In this document: piece by piece, positions 1 to 20,474 of the stretch
How the letters are laid out: each line of letters starts with the position of its first letter
Position numbering within the stretch: the first letter of the stretch is position 1
NCBI GenBank assembly: GCA_013399875.1
Contig: VXAZ01006882.1
Span: 469,264-533,263, forward strand
From: Gymnorhina tibicen
Taxonomy: Eukaryota; Chordata; Aves; Passeriformes; Artamidae
DNA: 64,000 bases
Direction of reading: 5' to 3'
Notes under the pieces: generated by a model
Databases searched by the model: none
Told to the model about the DNA's origin: nothing
Seen by the model: only the letters and a program-made list of their open reading frames with translations
Translations under genes and position numbers: made by a program

Positions 1-535
1 TGGCCTAGTCAGTGTGGATCAACCATGTCGTTTAATGACTTGTGGCATGGCTGTTGATGTGTAATAATGTGCAGTTTGTGTAGATTTCAGAATAATGGGT
101 ACATAGACAAACAGTTACTGAACTGGGCTATCTAAAGCTTAGAAGCTGTGTTTGTTGATAGTACTGTGCATGTATTTAACTATCAGTTTCTCTGAGCTTG
201 GTAAGGAGTGTGGGAGATGTCAAAAAATATTATTATTTTGCTAATTTTGTACCCTCAACATGGAATAGCTCAAAAAAATTCAAGGTCAAGAATTAATCGA
301 AGAATGTCAAAAAGGCTTTCATAAAAGTTGCCATGATAGCAGTGTCTGTCTAAGATGAATAACAGACAAAAATCAGATTGATGGCATTCTGGGTCTCCCA
401 CTGCAGCATGTGAGGTGATCTGGGCTGAATCAGATCAAGCCAGTTCTTGGATTCACACCTGGACAGCATTTCCTAAAAGGAAGGGAAACATCTTTTCTGG
501 TTGTACCAGTGGTTTGAGGGAGCTGGGTTTTATTT

Positions 536-550
536 CGGGGGCGGGGGGGG
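536..550 (+). repeat. G-homopolymer run
   Basis: A run of five G, one C, then nine G within a TMEM164 intron. It could form a G-quadruplex or simply be slippage-prone low complexity. No regulatory meaning can be assigned from sequence alone. Confidence 0.6.
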
Positions 551-3235
551 GAACAAGCTGCGACAGCAATATTCAAGACATTTAAAGCAATTAATTTTCA
601 GGAATTAATTAGTAGGTTATGTGAATTCCTAGGCTGTGATGCAGTGTTTGCTCAATAGTTTACAGCACAGGACACTTCCTTCTCGTGAAGTGATAAGGAT
701 TGCTGTGCAATCAGTCAGTCAGTATTGGGAGCGAAGTTATGCAAGGACTATGTAGAAATAATTAAAATAATACAGCTACATTCCATTCTAGACAGTACTC
801 AATGATAACTGGGAAATTTTCCTATTAATTCTCTGGAAAAGAGGTGAGGATATATTAACAGTAGGATTTGAAAGTTTAGTTGCATTTATGTTACGATGTT
901 AACGATAAGTATTCAGCTAAATGCTTACACAAACCTGGGGGAGCTGGTTCTGTTCACCTCTTTCAATAATGGCCCCTGAAAGAGAGATGGAGACTTAAGC
1001 TTTGTAGTCAGGCATTGCCATTTCTGAATCTCTTTTTGACTAATTGTGAAGTTTTTAAAAAATAATCCTGTGCTAATTACTCATTAGAAATGGTATTCCA
1101 GCATTTGTGAAATTGAGAGGGTGGGCGTATCAGCAAAATGTAGAAGAAGTCCTGCCCCTTCATCCTCAAAAAGATGTATTATAAGTAGGCCTGGGCTTAA
1201 TGTAAAGAAAGAAAATAATAGCAAAACCAATGGCTTTCAGCAGAGAAAGAGTGTTAGATACAAAGATAGTCAATGACCTCTACCAGCAGACAAGTAATAC
1301 ATAGTTGGAATCTTGAAAATGTTTTTCTAGCCTGAGTTTGCTGAGGGCAACAGGTCTGTAAGATAAAATACATGAAAATATAATTTGTCCTTCACTTCTG
1401 TTCTTGCAGTAGTTTGTACATAATCCTGCTGCTGTGGCTAAATAATAGAATGAACAAAGTAGAAGGTGAGGAGATGAAACGTGCTACAAGAATCAAGATC
1501 ACTTCAAAGGGAAGCCAACAGTAGCTGTTGGTAAAAGTCTTTTCTTTCACTCTATTTCTGTTTTCATTTTCTTCAGCTGAGACTGTTTCACCTCAGCAAC
1601 AAAGACTCTGGGCTCTGAGCCAAAAATATTTGGAACTGAAAATTATCCTTCAGATTTTCTTTGCATAAAAGCAAAAGTCCTGCTCTTAAAGCACCTAAGA
1701 CTGAAATGAGATCAAAGCAAAATGGAAGTTAGATGTGTGTGCATTTGGGCAGACACAACTGCGTAATATAATGGCTACTGAGATTTACAAATGAGTCTGT
1801 TTTGACCAGGTGTGTCTAATTTCTGCCTATCATGCAACCTGTGTTCAACTCTTTTCATAAACTAGTTTAGATGTGTCACTGTGAGGATGAAGCGTTGATC
1901 AAGTGAATGTATTTAACTGCCTCAACAGGTCTCATGGTTAATCAGCTTCCCAGAATGTGTTGCCATCCTGTCATCTGGCTGAATTACCTAGAAGCAGTGG
2001 TACTCATTTCCTGTTCTGGGCTTTGGCTTCTTGCACAGCCTTTGGAGGAAGAAGGGTGTTTCTTCACCAGTGGCATGAGTGCAGCATCACGGAGAGAGAA
2101 ATCCTTCAAGTCTTAAAAATTTATATATATGTTTTGTAACAAAGGTGAATGGAAACTGGTGTGGTTTCTCTGCCAGCTGTGGGGTAGGGTTGGGGCTCGT
2201 TTGTGCAGTGTGGTGTTTAGTTAGTGTGGGGTGCAGCAAGGGGAGAAGCCTGTGAAGGAATTCATACTGAACTCTTTCTTTACATAAAAAATGGTCTTTG
2301 TGAAAATTATTTGAATACCTCTGTTAAAAAAGAAAACAAAACCAAGCCACAAACCGGACTCCTTTTAGGACTGGGGATGTCATTGGGCCAGTGCTGGTGC
2401 AGACCTGGCATAAAAGGGAAACATTAAATCCCTAGGCTGTTCAAAACATATTTGCCTTTCCATAGCAGGAAACAAAAATCAGCATATGTTTAAGGAACTA
2501 GGTGTTATATTTTCAAGACATTAATCCTTTCTAGTATTTTAGGACACATCATTGTGTTACTGAGATTGGCTATGTGAAGGAAGTCTTTGAAGTTTCTGAT
2601 TGAACAGCGTGAGAGGGAGGATTCCCTCAAGTGCCAAATACAGCACTACTGATTTCTTTATAAGCTTTGTGAAGGAGACTTTTAGCAGCAGCTAGGGTGT
2701 GCTTGTTGAGAAGTGTACACATAAGTGTTGTGTCCCTGTCTATGAGCATTGCTTTAGTGAGGTGAAAGGAAAATTTCATGGTTTGCAATGTCAAACCCAA
2801 TGATTTCAAACCAATTTTCTTTATCTGTTCTGTATTCTTTAAACTAATATTTTTTTTTTTTTACTTTTCAATCAAAACCCTTGTGTTCGTGTAGCAGTTC
2901 TTCATTTCAGGTTTAGTGAAGGAGCAGTTAGAATTTATATCAAACACTTGTTCTCCATTATTTGTTCCTGTACTCCCGGTTTGTAATTTGACACACGTAT
3001 TTTGCAACCTGCTATTGACAATCAAGGTAACTTAATGCAAATGAGTAAACACAGGTGTCTCTTGATGTCCTGAAGACACCTAGCTGTAGTTAACAGGCAA
3101 TTAAGATTAAGTGTAGACAGGAGCCAGAGCTAAAATTAGTCTGTATTGCAAAAGAGAAATTTCTAACAAAAAAAACCAACAACAACCCAACAAAACAAAG
3201 TAAGGAAAAAGCCAACTAAAGCAGAGGTTGTAGGT

Positions 3236-3300
3236 AACACTGGTAGGGTGAAGTGATCTCAAACAGTCCTTTCCAGCCTTAATGATTATGTGATTATTAT
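3236..3300 (+). repeat. CR1 LINE 3' tail fragment
   Basis: The segment reads GTGATCTCAAA, then CCTTTCCAGCCTTAATGATT, then ATGTGATTATTATAATG. This matches the 3' terminus of avian CR1 elements: a GATGATCTC...TTCCAACC motif followed by short tandem ATTCTATG-type units. Only the terminal ~65 bp is recognisable, typical of severely 5'-truncated CR1 copies. It is divergent, so it is old, and it lies in a TMEM164 intron in the sense orientation. Confidence 0.6.
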
Positions 3301-6300
3301 AATGTTTTGCTTTTTAAAAAGATCTTCAGTTTTAAACACTGAAGGCTGTGTCTGACCAGTCTATAGAAATTTAAACTGTGTGTGTATAAGTTTATTGAAA
3401 TCTTGTTTAAGGAAGTGGCAAAAACATGTCTGTAGTCTAATCCTGAAATGATAGGTACAGCTCGTTCTTCTTTTAAACTGTTGTAGATCTTGAACTTGTC
3501 TTTAGTATGTCTAGGCCTTCTTCCAGAATGGTGATTTAAAACCAATCTTAAAATAAATTTTGTAATTTTATTTTAGAAAGAGTTTTGCAAGAATAATTTC
3601 TCAGTGGTAACTTCTCAGTTGGTCAGTTATTGTAATTCTCTTCCAGTTCTTCACCAAATTCCTGCACTTCAGCCAGTTAAGGACTGACATTTGTTTGGAA
3701 TAAAGAAAGTGCGTTTGTAGGAAACACCTGTTTTTGCTGGATGATTGCTTTGGTGATCTTTTTAGGCAAAGAGAAGTAAACTTAAAGGGGAAGCAATAGA
3801 CGGAAAGAAGTATAGGTTTCACCCAGTTTCATCCAGTGACCTTGGTCTGATGTTTGCATTAATAGAACCACTGCTAAGTGCATCTGCAGTTCAGTAAATA
3901 CTAAATCCTGTGTTCATTATTTCCAATTCTGGCTTCTTTAGAGACCTGGATCCCTTCTGTCCTCTGCAAAAGAGGTTACTGTTTTTTGGAAACAATGGGC
4001 TGTTTTCAGAACTTACATAATAAACATAACTTGACAGAATTCTGCATCATTTGGGAATATGTCCCAAAATATATCTAATTAATTACTTCCTTCCTCCTTT
4101 TCTTTGGCCTTTTAATTTGTGCACGTGGTTCCTAAATGCTTTGTAATATTTGGAAGAACCAGTTAAATTGTGTACGGTTTTTTATATTCTGTCTCTTCAA
4201 AACCTTGAATTAAAATTAAAGGGACAGAATTTCCTATGAATATATATATGTATTTTTTGAAATGTAAGTCTCTGAACAGAAGTCTTTCTTTTTACAGCTG
4301 CAAGTTAACCTGTGATGCTTTCCCTTACAGCTGATGGCTAGAGAGGAAATTCATGCTGGTGTGTGGTGAAAAAGGGCAGATGAAGAAGAATTAAAGCACT
4401 GAAAGCACCGGTGTTTCTCGGTGGCAAGCCTCGTTTCTTGCAGAGTGCATTTTCCTTCCAGGAAGATGATAGCAGCCTCAGGGACACAGACAGGAAGTGA
4501 CAGCTCAGGAGACAATCCATCAGTTCCTTTATCCCGGGTCTGCAGTGCTCCAGAACCATCGGTCTGGCCTTCAGAACACCAGGACATGCTTGGATAGCTT
4601 AATCTGCCCCTGGTTCCCAGAACTGTCAGGTTTTTTCTTAATTGTTACAATTCACTTTTATGCAATGGTTTTGTTGTGTTTAAAAAGACACAATCAACTG
4701 AAGTTTAGAGGCTTTTACTGATACTGCAATTAATGTAATAATTACATGTAGGACTGAGGAAAAGCTTTTCTGCGATAGTTTTAACACTGTATATACTTTG
4801 TTTCACCACTGTTTGTTTTTAGTCAATCCCAGCATATAGTAGAGAAATGGGGAAATATTAGTGTGAGGCAAGGCAGGGATTCTTAGTCAGAAATAAGAGT
4901 AATTTTTTATGTAATATAAAAAATTTAGTGAAATGTGTCCTACGGCTGTGCTTCAATTTTCTTTGTTTGAGGAGATCATGGAACAGCCTTTTTCATTTAA
5001 ACAAGATTTGGCCAGTGGTGCTTTATCCTAAGCTTTAGTCCAAGTGACAGGGACCACAGGAACATGTCATGGTGCTGGTGAATGTTCTAGTTGAGGAACT
5101 GGAGTCTAAAGCTCTTGGTTAAGCCTTTGTTTTGAAGTTGCTAGAATTTGGAAATACTGCTGTGCTTGAGGCTGTAATGCATTCTTAGATAATTCTCTCA
5201 TTTATTCTGAATATTCTTAGGAGAAAAGAATATAAAAAGTGGGGAGTTGGCAAGGGATATCTTGCTCTCTAAACAGGAGTAGGAACTGCATGGTTGGAAA
5301 CTGTGGATGAAAAAGCTTAGTCTTCTCTGACCCCAAATATTTACACTGAGTATTATCATCTAAAGGCCACTAGATCAATGATTAGGTAACCAGATATTGG
5401 TTTGTTTTGATGAGATCATCACAGATTTAAAGCAAATATGGGTTGAAGTGTGACATACGTAGTTTGAGCAACATATTAGGGAGATAAAGGCCTCTTTTTT
5501 CTTTTTTCTTCTGTTTAGATTTTTTTTTTCCCCAGAACAGAGCTATTAATAATTATTTCAGTGTCCTATCCAGTGTTATGATGTATTGCTGTTGGTTGTA
5601 ATATATTTTTAGGATACCTTTTTTATCCTATTTGGCAGTTTCACACATAATTCCATGTAGGTTGTTTGCTGGTAACTTAAACTGATGTTTCAGGAGTAGC
5701 TGCCTGAGGCCATCAGGAATTTCAGTGAAGTGGTGAATGAAAAGAGCAGCAGTGCCCACACTGGACACCTTATCGATTCCAGGGACTGGGATGTCTTTCA
5801 TCTCATGATTTCCAGTCTAAGAAGCCCTTGTTTGCTGTCTCCTTGCCCTGCTGTAAATGTTGACACTCCCAGTCACAGATGGTGAGTTTTACTGCAGGGG
5901 CTGTACACCAGCCACCATCCCCTGCAGCGATTTGAACTGTGTCAGTGTTCACCAGGAACAAGTCCTGTGCCACGAATTTGAAACCTGCAGAGTGCAATGG
6001 GACTCATGTTTCTGGTGGCACTTCCTCAGGGTTTATGTTTATTCACATGGCCAAGTAATTAGTGTCAAATAAATTTAATGGTTTGTATTGTAATACTTTG
6101 CTGGTTAGTGAAATGCCAGCTTAAATTATCTGGAATACAATGTTGTATGCCTTAGCTTTTTATGGGTTGTGTTATTACTCTGTTGGTAAAAGCTGTAGTA
6201 AGGCTATTATTTACTTACCGTCTTGTGTTTTCGAAGACTACAAGTTTATGTTGTAAAATCCTACAAAATGAGGAATTTTGAACTGTGACAAGAAAAAAGG

Positions 6301-7590
6301 TGTTGGTGACTTGAGGCAGAGTAGAGCAAGACTTTTCTATGATGATTTTGCTTTTGTAGGAAACCGATACAAAATGTCCTGCTCAGGGGAAAAGTAACAA
6401 AAGTGAATATGCACGTGAGAATCTTCTGTGAACTCGTGTCACTGACAGATGGAGATGCAAGTTAATCTAAATTCAGCGTAAATTGAATTTTCTTAAGATA
6501 TTGGACTTACGAATTTGTTTTTTAAAATTCAGCCTCTTTGTTCTTTTTACCTCAGATACGTTTTTAATTGTCAGGTTTTGTTTAAGCACTGATTTAAGAA
6601 TGGTGAGTGAAGTAACCCACTACTAGCGAAGGGGTGGTGCAGACAGTAGTTAGAGAAAAAGGAAAAGTAATTTCAGTGACTCTGAAATACTAATTCCTAA
6701 GGTGTGATAGCTAATGCTAATGCACTCATAGAAAGATCTGGGTCATATGTTAATAATTAATCCTAAACTATGAGAAGTGTAGAAATCTTTCACCTAAGAC
6801 TAAAAGGAAAGAAGGTGAATGGAGGTTTGCTGAGTAAACAAACTAGGCCTGTGGAAGGGGAGGCTAATCTAGGATTTCCCAGTGAACATACATCCTTTAC
6901 AATGCATTAGGTTGTAGAGAGTGGAAGCTGTTCAGCCTGCTGCACTTTCTCCATCCATGGGTAGAACTGGGAAGCTGGGGGGTTGGAAGCAGGGACAGGC
7001 AGGTCCTTGTGTTCCAGTCTGGTTTATATAACACAGAAACTACTTTCACTGTAGTATTTCTTAATGCTCTGCCAGCAGTGTTGCTTTGAATCATGAGTAT
7101 CCTTAGCACAAGATTAACACAGGACACATTAATCCCTGAACCTGTCTGACAGCTGCAGTGAGGCAGCGGTGATTTTTATGCTAAAATATTAAATACATTC
7201 AACTTGCTCCTATTTAGCAATTAGAATGTAACATCTTTTGGTATCTCTTCCTTTTTTTTTCCCCAGATTTAGCAGTCTGAACTTGTCAAACCACAGATAT
7301 GATTTTTATTTTTATTTAAATTCCCTTTTAGAAGGCAAGTGATGGCTTTTAAGTGATAGGTGTTCTGTGCTGACTTGATAGTTCGTACAGAAAGAAATGC
7401 TGACTCAAAGCTGCATGATGGAGTTGTTAAATTGTTGCTTTCTGATAAATGATAGAATAATTGTTTTGAACTTACTTAAAAATTAATTTTAGAGTTGATT
7501 GACAAAATCTTTTACATCTTTTAAATTGTCCATCTGCTTGGATCTTCCTTGCTTTATTGAGAGGGAAAATGGATGATTTTCACAAGTACA

Positions 7591-7635
7591 GTAAAGTACA
7601 CTTAAACTTACCACCCTGAGGTAAGTGTACTTTAC
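7591..7635. repeat. imperfect inverted repeat (hairpin)
   Basis: The left arm at 7591-7612 (GTAAAGTACACTTA plus AACTTACC) is complementary to the right arm GGTAAGTGTACTTTAC at 7620-7635, with a 4-6-nt bulge in the left arm and a 7-nt loop. Sixteen right-arm bases pair. It is too short to be a confident microRNA precursor and may be a relic of a small DNA transposon or a chance fold. Confidence 0.5.
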
Positions 7636-9853
7636 CATATCTTAGCCTTTTAAACATACCTTTTAATCTCTTCTGCTCTGAAGAGTACTTTGATAGACCT
7701 AACAGGGTGAAAATTTTTATTTCAATGCAGATTTATTAAAGCCTGCCTCTATTTTTTTTTTTTAAATTCATTCCAGTTTTGGATGAATCCAGTTTCCATG
7801 AATTTTTCACATTGCTCTGAATATTGCCAGTAGAAATTAAAATATAACCTCTTCAAGTTTTCATTTTGAAATAGTACAGTAAACCAATCAATTTATGATC
7901 CGGTTAAGTGATCATGACTGAAATGTTTGAAAAGAAGGATGTGTTTCCAGTCTGCTGTAAGGAGACACAAAATCAAGCTGCTCAGGGACAGACAAGCTGC
8001 TGTTCTGAAAGGTAAATGAAATATGTGCTGCAGGTGCAGTGGTTTTAGGGGTTTTAGTGTGCTCAGCTGTCTTCTGCCAGCAACTACTCAGACACCTCTA
8101 AGTGTTCCCATTGATCCCTCGAGTGCTGCTGTGATGTTTCATCTGGAATGGTTGGAATTGTGACTTGCTCTGTTCTTCCCCGCTACCTTTTGAATTGTCT
8201 TTTGTCTCTTTAGGTTTTTGATCAAACAAGATGATCTTTGTTATGCATGTTTCTGTCTCAGCAGGGCTAGGACTGGTAGAAGAAAAGCCTTTCATGGCAG
8301 GTTATGACTGCACTCTCTGCCTCAGTGTACTCGTTGAAAATTAGTGTCAAAATTAAAACACTTTTGAGGGGAGGTCTTATATGTAGCATTTTGTAAAGGT
8401 TTGGAATGTTTTGGAATAAAAGAAAAGCGGAGATCCAGCCAACTCATAGGACCAAACAAACAAATCAGTGAGCCCTCCCTATTTAATGCCTGGAGCAAGG
8501 AAATAACATTCAATTAATAGATATTTGAAGAGGTATTTTTCTTCAGTTCAGAGACAGTATTGCTGTTGTACCCTTTTTGAACGAAAGATTTTGTATATCT
8601 TTGGAGAACAGCTCTTGAGATTTTTACTGGTTTTTATTTTTGAAATGTTGATTACTACAACTAATGGTGAAATGTGGCATGCTAACATATCAAAGAAACT
8701 AGGAAATATTAGGGAAATGAAAATCTGCACCTGACAAAACTTATGGAAATGGTCTCAAGGCTTTTTGAACCTGTAACATAATATGTGTATCTACGTACAC
8801 ATGTTCTTGTCAGCCTCTGAGAATTTTCCTAGACATCAATCTAGCATGTTCCACAGTCTCTCATCAGCTGTTTTTAGGTAAGTCATGGCTCATAATCCAT
8901 GGGAAAAATGCTTGCAGGCATTCTGGTATTGTAGATTTTTAGCTACTGTAGGTAGTAGCTGACTACAAATATAATGTAGAGGGACTGTTGGATTCAAAAA
9001 CTGTAATGATAGAACAAGAAAAGTGTTTTCCTTTCCTACTGGTTTCAATCTAGCAATACAGTTAAATGTAAAATAGGAAACCAGCTATGTCTGATGGTTT
9101 GTGCTCTTTTTTCCACTTTTTTAAACTGGTGTACTTACCCATTGCTGAAGTCCAGATGTGCAAACTGTAAAATAGGTTGTTTGAATAAAACTATTTCTAT
9201 ATTAATATTAAAAAATTATCAAAACCACTAATATCTCCAAATTAACGTGACAATTGCAGCACATGTAATGCTTGAAGTGCAAGAAATGATTTGCAGCCCA
9301 GTCCCAGACCAACCACGAGTTCAGTGTCCCTAAGCTCTTGTCTCAAGGAAGTAATAGTTAATCAGTGCTGTCCTGGACACTGGAGTCCCCAGATTCTCCA
9401 GCCCTGCTGATCCATCACGTGTTCTGGTGTGACCTTTGTCTTTGGGCTTATGCAAGGCAGTGCTGGCCATGCAGTTCTTCATGCCAGAAACATTCCCAAG
9501 GGGACGGATAATTGTACTTATGGTCTTGCAGAGCAGTTGTGAAGTACAGTGACAGAATTTCTGATTTTTCATTTTTATCTGGGTCCTCAAGGTTGAAGTG
9601 AACTTCAGGCTGTGGATTAAGCAGTGTTATGAGATTCTTTGCAATTTACTGCCTGAGAACAGTTGTAGAATCTCCTGGTCCTGTGCTTCTGAAAGACTCA
9701 GCCATCCTGACTCACAATGTTGTCCTCATTTAGGACTTCTTATCTCTGCATTTCCTCAGTGCCACACATGATTTTGTACTTTCTCTTTCTCTCACACCCC
9801 TTAGCCTGCAGTCTTTTACAGATATTAATCCTGTGTGGAAGATGTTCTGTAAC

Positions 9854-9872
9854 TTTTTTTTTTTTTTTTTTT
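9854..9872 (+). repeat. poly(T) tract, T19
   Basis: Uninterrupted run of 19 T in a TMEM164 intron. No recognisable retrocopy body was seen next to it on either strand. Confidence 0.8.
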
Positions 9873-11422
9873 GAGAGGTAAAAGGGGAAGGCAGTGGTCA
9901 GAACTATGCTCATAATCCAGCCTATCAGACAATGTATATTTCGTAGTTAATTTTTCCCATCCAAAATAGTTAATTTTGTACATTTTGGATTTTGGGCTAA
10001 TTATTTTTGTTCTTCTTTCATTTGTAATGTGAAAATATAACTGGTGACAGATCTGACAGAAGAAGGGGGGACATGGAAGTTGTTTCCTAATGTTTCTTCT
10101 AAACTGAAAGTTGAGTTATTCTGCCTTGGGCAAGGAGAACCCCCTTCATTGTGCTTTACCATGCACACTGTGCTTCACCACACACCCTGCCGGTGTCTGC
10201 TGGGGCTCTGCGGTGCCAGCTGGGCTGGGAGCTCTGAGAGCCCCAGTGCCTCAAAACTCAAGAGTTCTGCAGGAGAGCAGAGGCTGGGAGCTCTGCACAG
10301 CCCTGCTGCTAATTTAACTCAGCATTCTTTGGTTTATGGAACAGAGCTGTTCCCTCCTGCAAGGCAAAGGATTGGATTGCCAGTATGACAGTGAAAAGTA
10401 GTAGGATTATGGGATCAGTGTGGGAACACTTGTGTTGGAGCTTATGAGCTTGTCTGCTGTGAACTATGTGTTTAAGACTGCTGATACTCTGAGCTGAATG
10501 ATGACACATTTTATACAGATCTTTGAAAATCAGGTACACTTGTGTCCTCTAAAATTTTCATTTAAGAGGCTGAGATTTTTTTATCGTGGCAAGTATCTAC
10601 GTATTTAGAGAGAAAGTGTTGATATTAAACAGCTAGAGCTGAAGCATTTGAAGATCTATTCCATAATCCTAAACTTTTAGCATAAATAATCTGGTTATGA
10701 TTTCTCTGCTGTCATAAAAAATGGAAGTCAGGTTTATTTTCTGAAAGATCCCTTTAACAGAGGGATTTTCATGCTTAAAAATGTTAAATATATGTTTTTC
10801 CTCTCATCAGCTTCTGAAAGTGTTTCTTCCAGTAGAGTTGAAGTAATAATAATCAGCTGTGAATCTTGTTCTCTTCTTTTCCTGTCTCCATGGTAGTGAA
10901 GTGATTTAAATTGGTATGTCCATCTCAGTCCTTGTAACAGTGCCATCCTTTTTAAATGTGAGCTGTGTTAATCCTCAGTGCTGAGATTCAGACATTTACC
11001 AGACTCAGATCATAGCTTGTACTCTACCATGTAGTAGTTGAAGCACTCTGCAACATGTTAGAAAAAGAAGGGTACAATGTGATTAAGACACATTTATAGT
11101 TTGTTTATTTTGTGCATACAGCGATAAAGGTCATTTTATGGATTTTTTTAAAAAAGATGTAGGAGATAAAAAGCAATTAAATTCTCTCATGGAAGAGCAG
11201 AATTTGTTTCATGGAAGTATTGTTCATGGAACTGTGCTTCAAAAGTAACATGTATCTCCTGTTGGATTTCTGAATTTAAGGAAATGATAAAATAATCAGA
11301 TTTAAAACTCTAGATGAACTGGTGAGACTCTAGATATCGTATCTCCGTTTGCTAACATACAACATGAAGTGTTTAAAAAGTTTGACTAGTGCATGCAGGT
11401 AGCATGTGAAAAAATACTTACT

Positions 11423-11497
11423 TGCTTTAAGTGTGTATTTAAAGATAGGGTTTTGTCCAGTTTGTTGCATTTAATAGTGACTTAATTCAAATTCAAG
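11423..11497 (+). repeat. 75-bp direct repeat, copy 1
   Basis: Begins TGCTTTAAGTGTGTATTTAA and ends CTTAATTCAAATTCAAG. It is identical over all 75 bases to 14416-14490, 2,993 bp downstream in the same orientation. Homology stops abruptly at both ends. The two copies bracket the TMEM164 exon at 12952-13001. I do not recognise the sequence as a named repeat family. Confidence 0.95.
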
Positions 11498-12951
11498 ATA
11501 TTTTTGGTCTCTAAAGAAGGGAGAGTAGAGTCCACAATTCAAGGAACTTTAGTTAGTAAACAAAGTTTATTCCAAAATATGCAACAATGGAATAATGAAG
11601 CATAATAAGTTAGACACTTTTCCCAGAAGCTGTGTGGGTCTTAGATGCAAGGTGATATGCAGAGCTCTCATAAAAGATTTTTCTGGCATGTATTTTTTCC
11701 TTCCTTGTTCCCCTTAGCACGGAAAAACATTCGTTAGTGGATTCTAATCACGCACCTGTTATGTTCTCTTCCTCCTTAACCTGCCCTAATGAGTTGAGAT
11801 TGCTTGCTTTTTAAATGCAAGACTTCAGAGAAACTCTGATTGGATTTTAATGGTATTCACTAAGAAAATGTCTTGAGGTACATTCCATTAAATTTAATTG
11901 CTGCCTCTCTTGCTGTGCCTTTGTTAGAGTGTTGTAGGACTTGAGGAAAACAATTTGAGTGTGTTGTGTTCTAAGCTGCTGTTGAGACTGACTTGAATGG
12001 AACATACAGATATCTGTATATTAAGAGCTTGATCTAGAAATAAATATTTGGAATTTGTAAATTTATTTGTATAGTAATGACAGGAAGCCCCTTGTGTATG
12101 AAAGGGCTCAGTAGTATGATCCAGATTTCAACATTTCTTCTCTTGCTGCAAGTGCATGGTCTGGTAGTGATTAATTTCAGTATCCATTGGAGGCCTCTTC
12201 CCAGCCCTGCAACACTTGAAAGAAACACATTCGGTGAATTGTGCAATCTGACATCCACCATATTCTCCAAATGTTCTCACTTGAAGTGATTCAGTGATAA
12301 TTTGTTTTGTTGGTTGGCAGTGAAATGATGTATTCATTCACTTTATTTGAGGAACAGCAGTAAAAACTGGGATTCATATTTTGCTGAAATATTGAACAGT
12401 AAACCAGAGTCTCTTCTTTGCAGTAGTGGACAACATAAAAAAGAGAAGTTTTATTACTGAACATTTATGTAGTAATCTCCTCATATCTAGAGTAAGACTT
12501 GCTAATATGAAGTGTTTAAAGTTACTGTGTGAGTTTTTGGCACTGGTGAAGGGAAGGGCAGTGATGTTGTTGTAAATGCTGACATTTAGCACAACAAGGA
12601 CCTCATCATGTTTGAGGGAGCTGCTGTAGAAGAAGATTGATAATACAGTAATGTGGTTCTTGAGAGACCTTTTATGATGCCAATAACAACTGGCTAGAAT
12701 TTGGCTGGTTTCGTAGGCACTGGCAGAAGCTGAACCCTCAGTGCTGCTCATACTGCTTAAATCTTTTTATATGTAGGTAATGGGAGACCTTTTAATTTGT
12801 TAAAGACTTAAAGTCTTTTCCAGCTCTGCTGTAAAACATGTCTTCTGGCAAGGAATGATTTGTGACATACAGAACTGGGTAGGAAAGATTTAGAAAATGG
12901 ATTCTAAAAGAGGTCACTGTCACTAATTTAAATTTGTTTCTAACATTTCAG

Positions 12952-13001
12952 ATTTTTCTTCTTGCCTGTCCCCCATGTCGGACTGCAATGATTCTCTTCA
13001 G
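12952..13001 (+). CDS. TMEM164: TMEM164 coding exon A (partial gene)
   Basis: A 50-nt exon preceded by a TTTCAG acceptor and followed by a GTAATA donor. It encodes IFLLACPPCRTAMILF plus two bases of an Arg codon completed by the next exon. This is the membrane segment with the CPPCR motif that follows the reported active-site region in TMEM164. Human TMEM164, from memory, has a very similar segment with G and K where this protein has T and R. It is the first exon visible here, and the upstream coding exons are off-window. Identity is firm because it joins in phase to four further exons of the same protein. Confidence 0.95.
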
Positions 13002-20395
<7,394 letters not shown>

Positions 20396-20474
20396 CTTCC
20401 ATTTGAAATGGAGATTTATTACATCCAGCATGTGATGCTCTATGTTGTGCCCATCTATCTGCTGCAGAAAGGAG
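20396..20474 (+). CDS. TMEM164: TMEM164 coding exon C
   Basis: A 79-nt exon with acceptor ATTCCACAG and donor GTAGGT. It encodes [16 protein letters not shown] followed by [11 protein letters not shown], with the last Gly codon split G|GT across the intron. An amphipathic start leads into a transmembrane helix carrying a conserved IQH motif; a histidine in this position is a plausible partner of the upstream catalytic cysteine, which is my inference. The acidic-aromatic FEMEIYYIQ block is the most diagnostic peptide in the window for TMEM164. Confidence 0.98.

Larger units (their letters stand above)
1..12951 (+). other. TMEM164: TMEM164 intron (3' part), no exon seen
   Basis: A 12.95-kb AT-rich stretch upstream of the first visible TMEM164 exon. 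I looked for the preceding exon, which should encode the segment ending in an NPCH...MMH-like motif, and found nothing, so it must lie before position 1. Open frames of 60-114 codons occur but none resembles a known protein or has a coherent splice context. Recognisable content is a G-run (536-549), a short CR1 3' tail (about 3236-3300), an imperfect inverted repeat (7591-7635), a T19 tract (9854-9872) and one copy of a 75-bp direct repeat (11423-11497). Confidence 0.75.

Noticed and set aside
10044..10388. 114-codon + strand frame in a TMEM164 intron
   Set aside because: No family resemblance; a second overlapping frame is equally open, as expected in a locally GC-richer patch.
1..12951. mir-652 homologue, known from a mammalian TMEM164 intron
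   Set aside because: I saw no sequence resembling its mature arms on either strand; it is probably mammal-restricted or in an intron outside the window.
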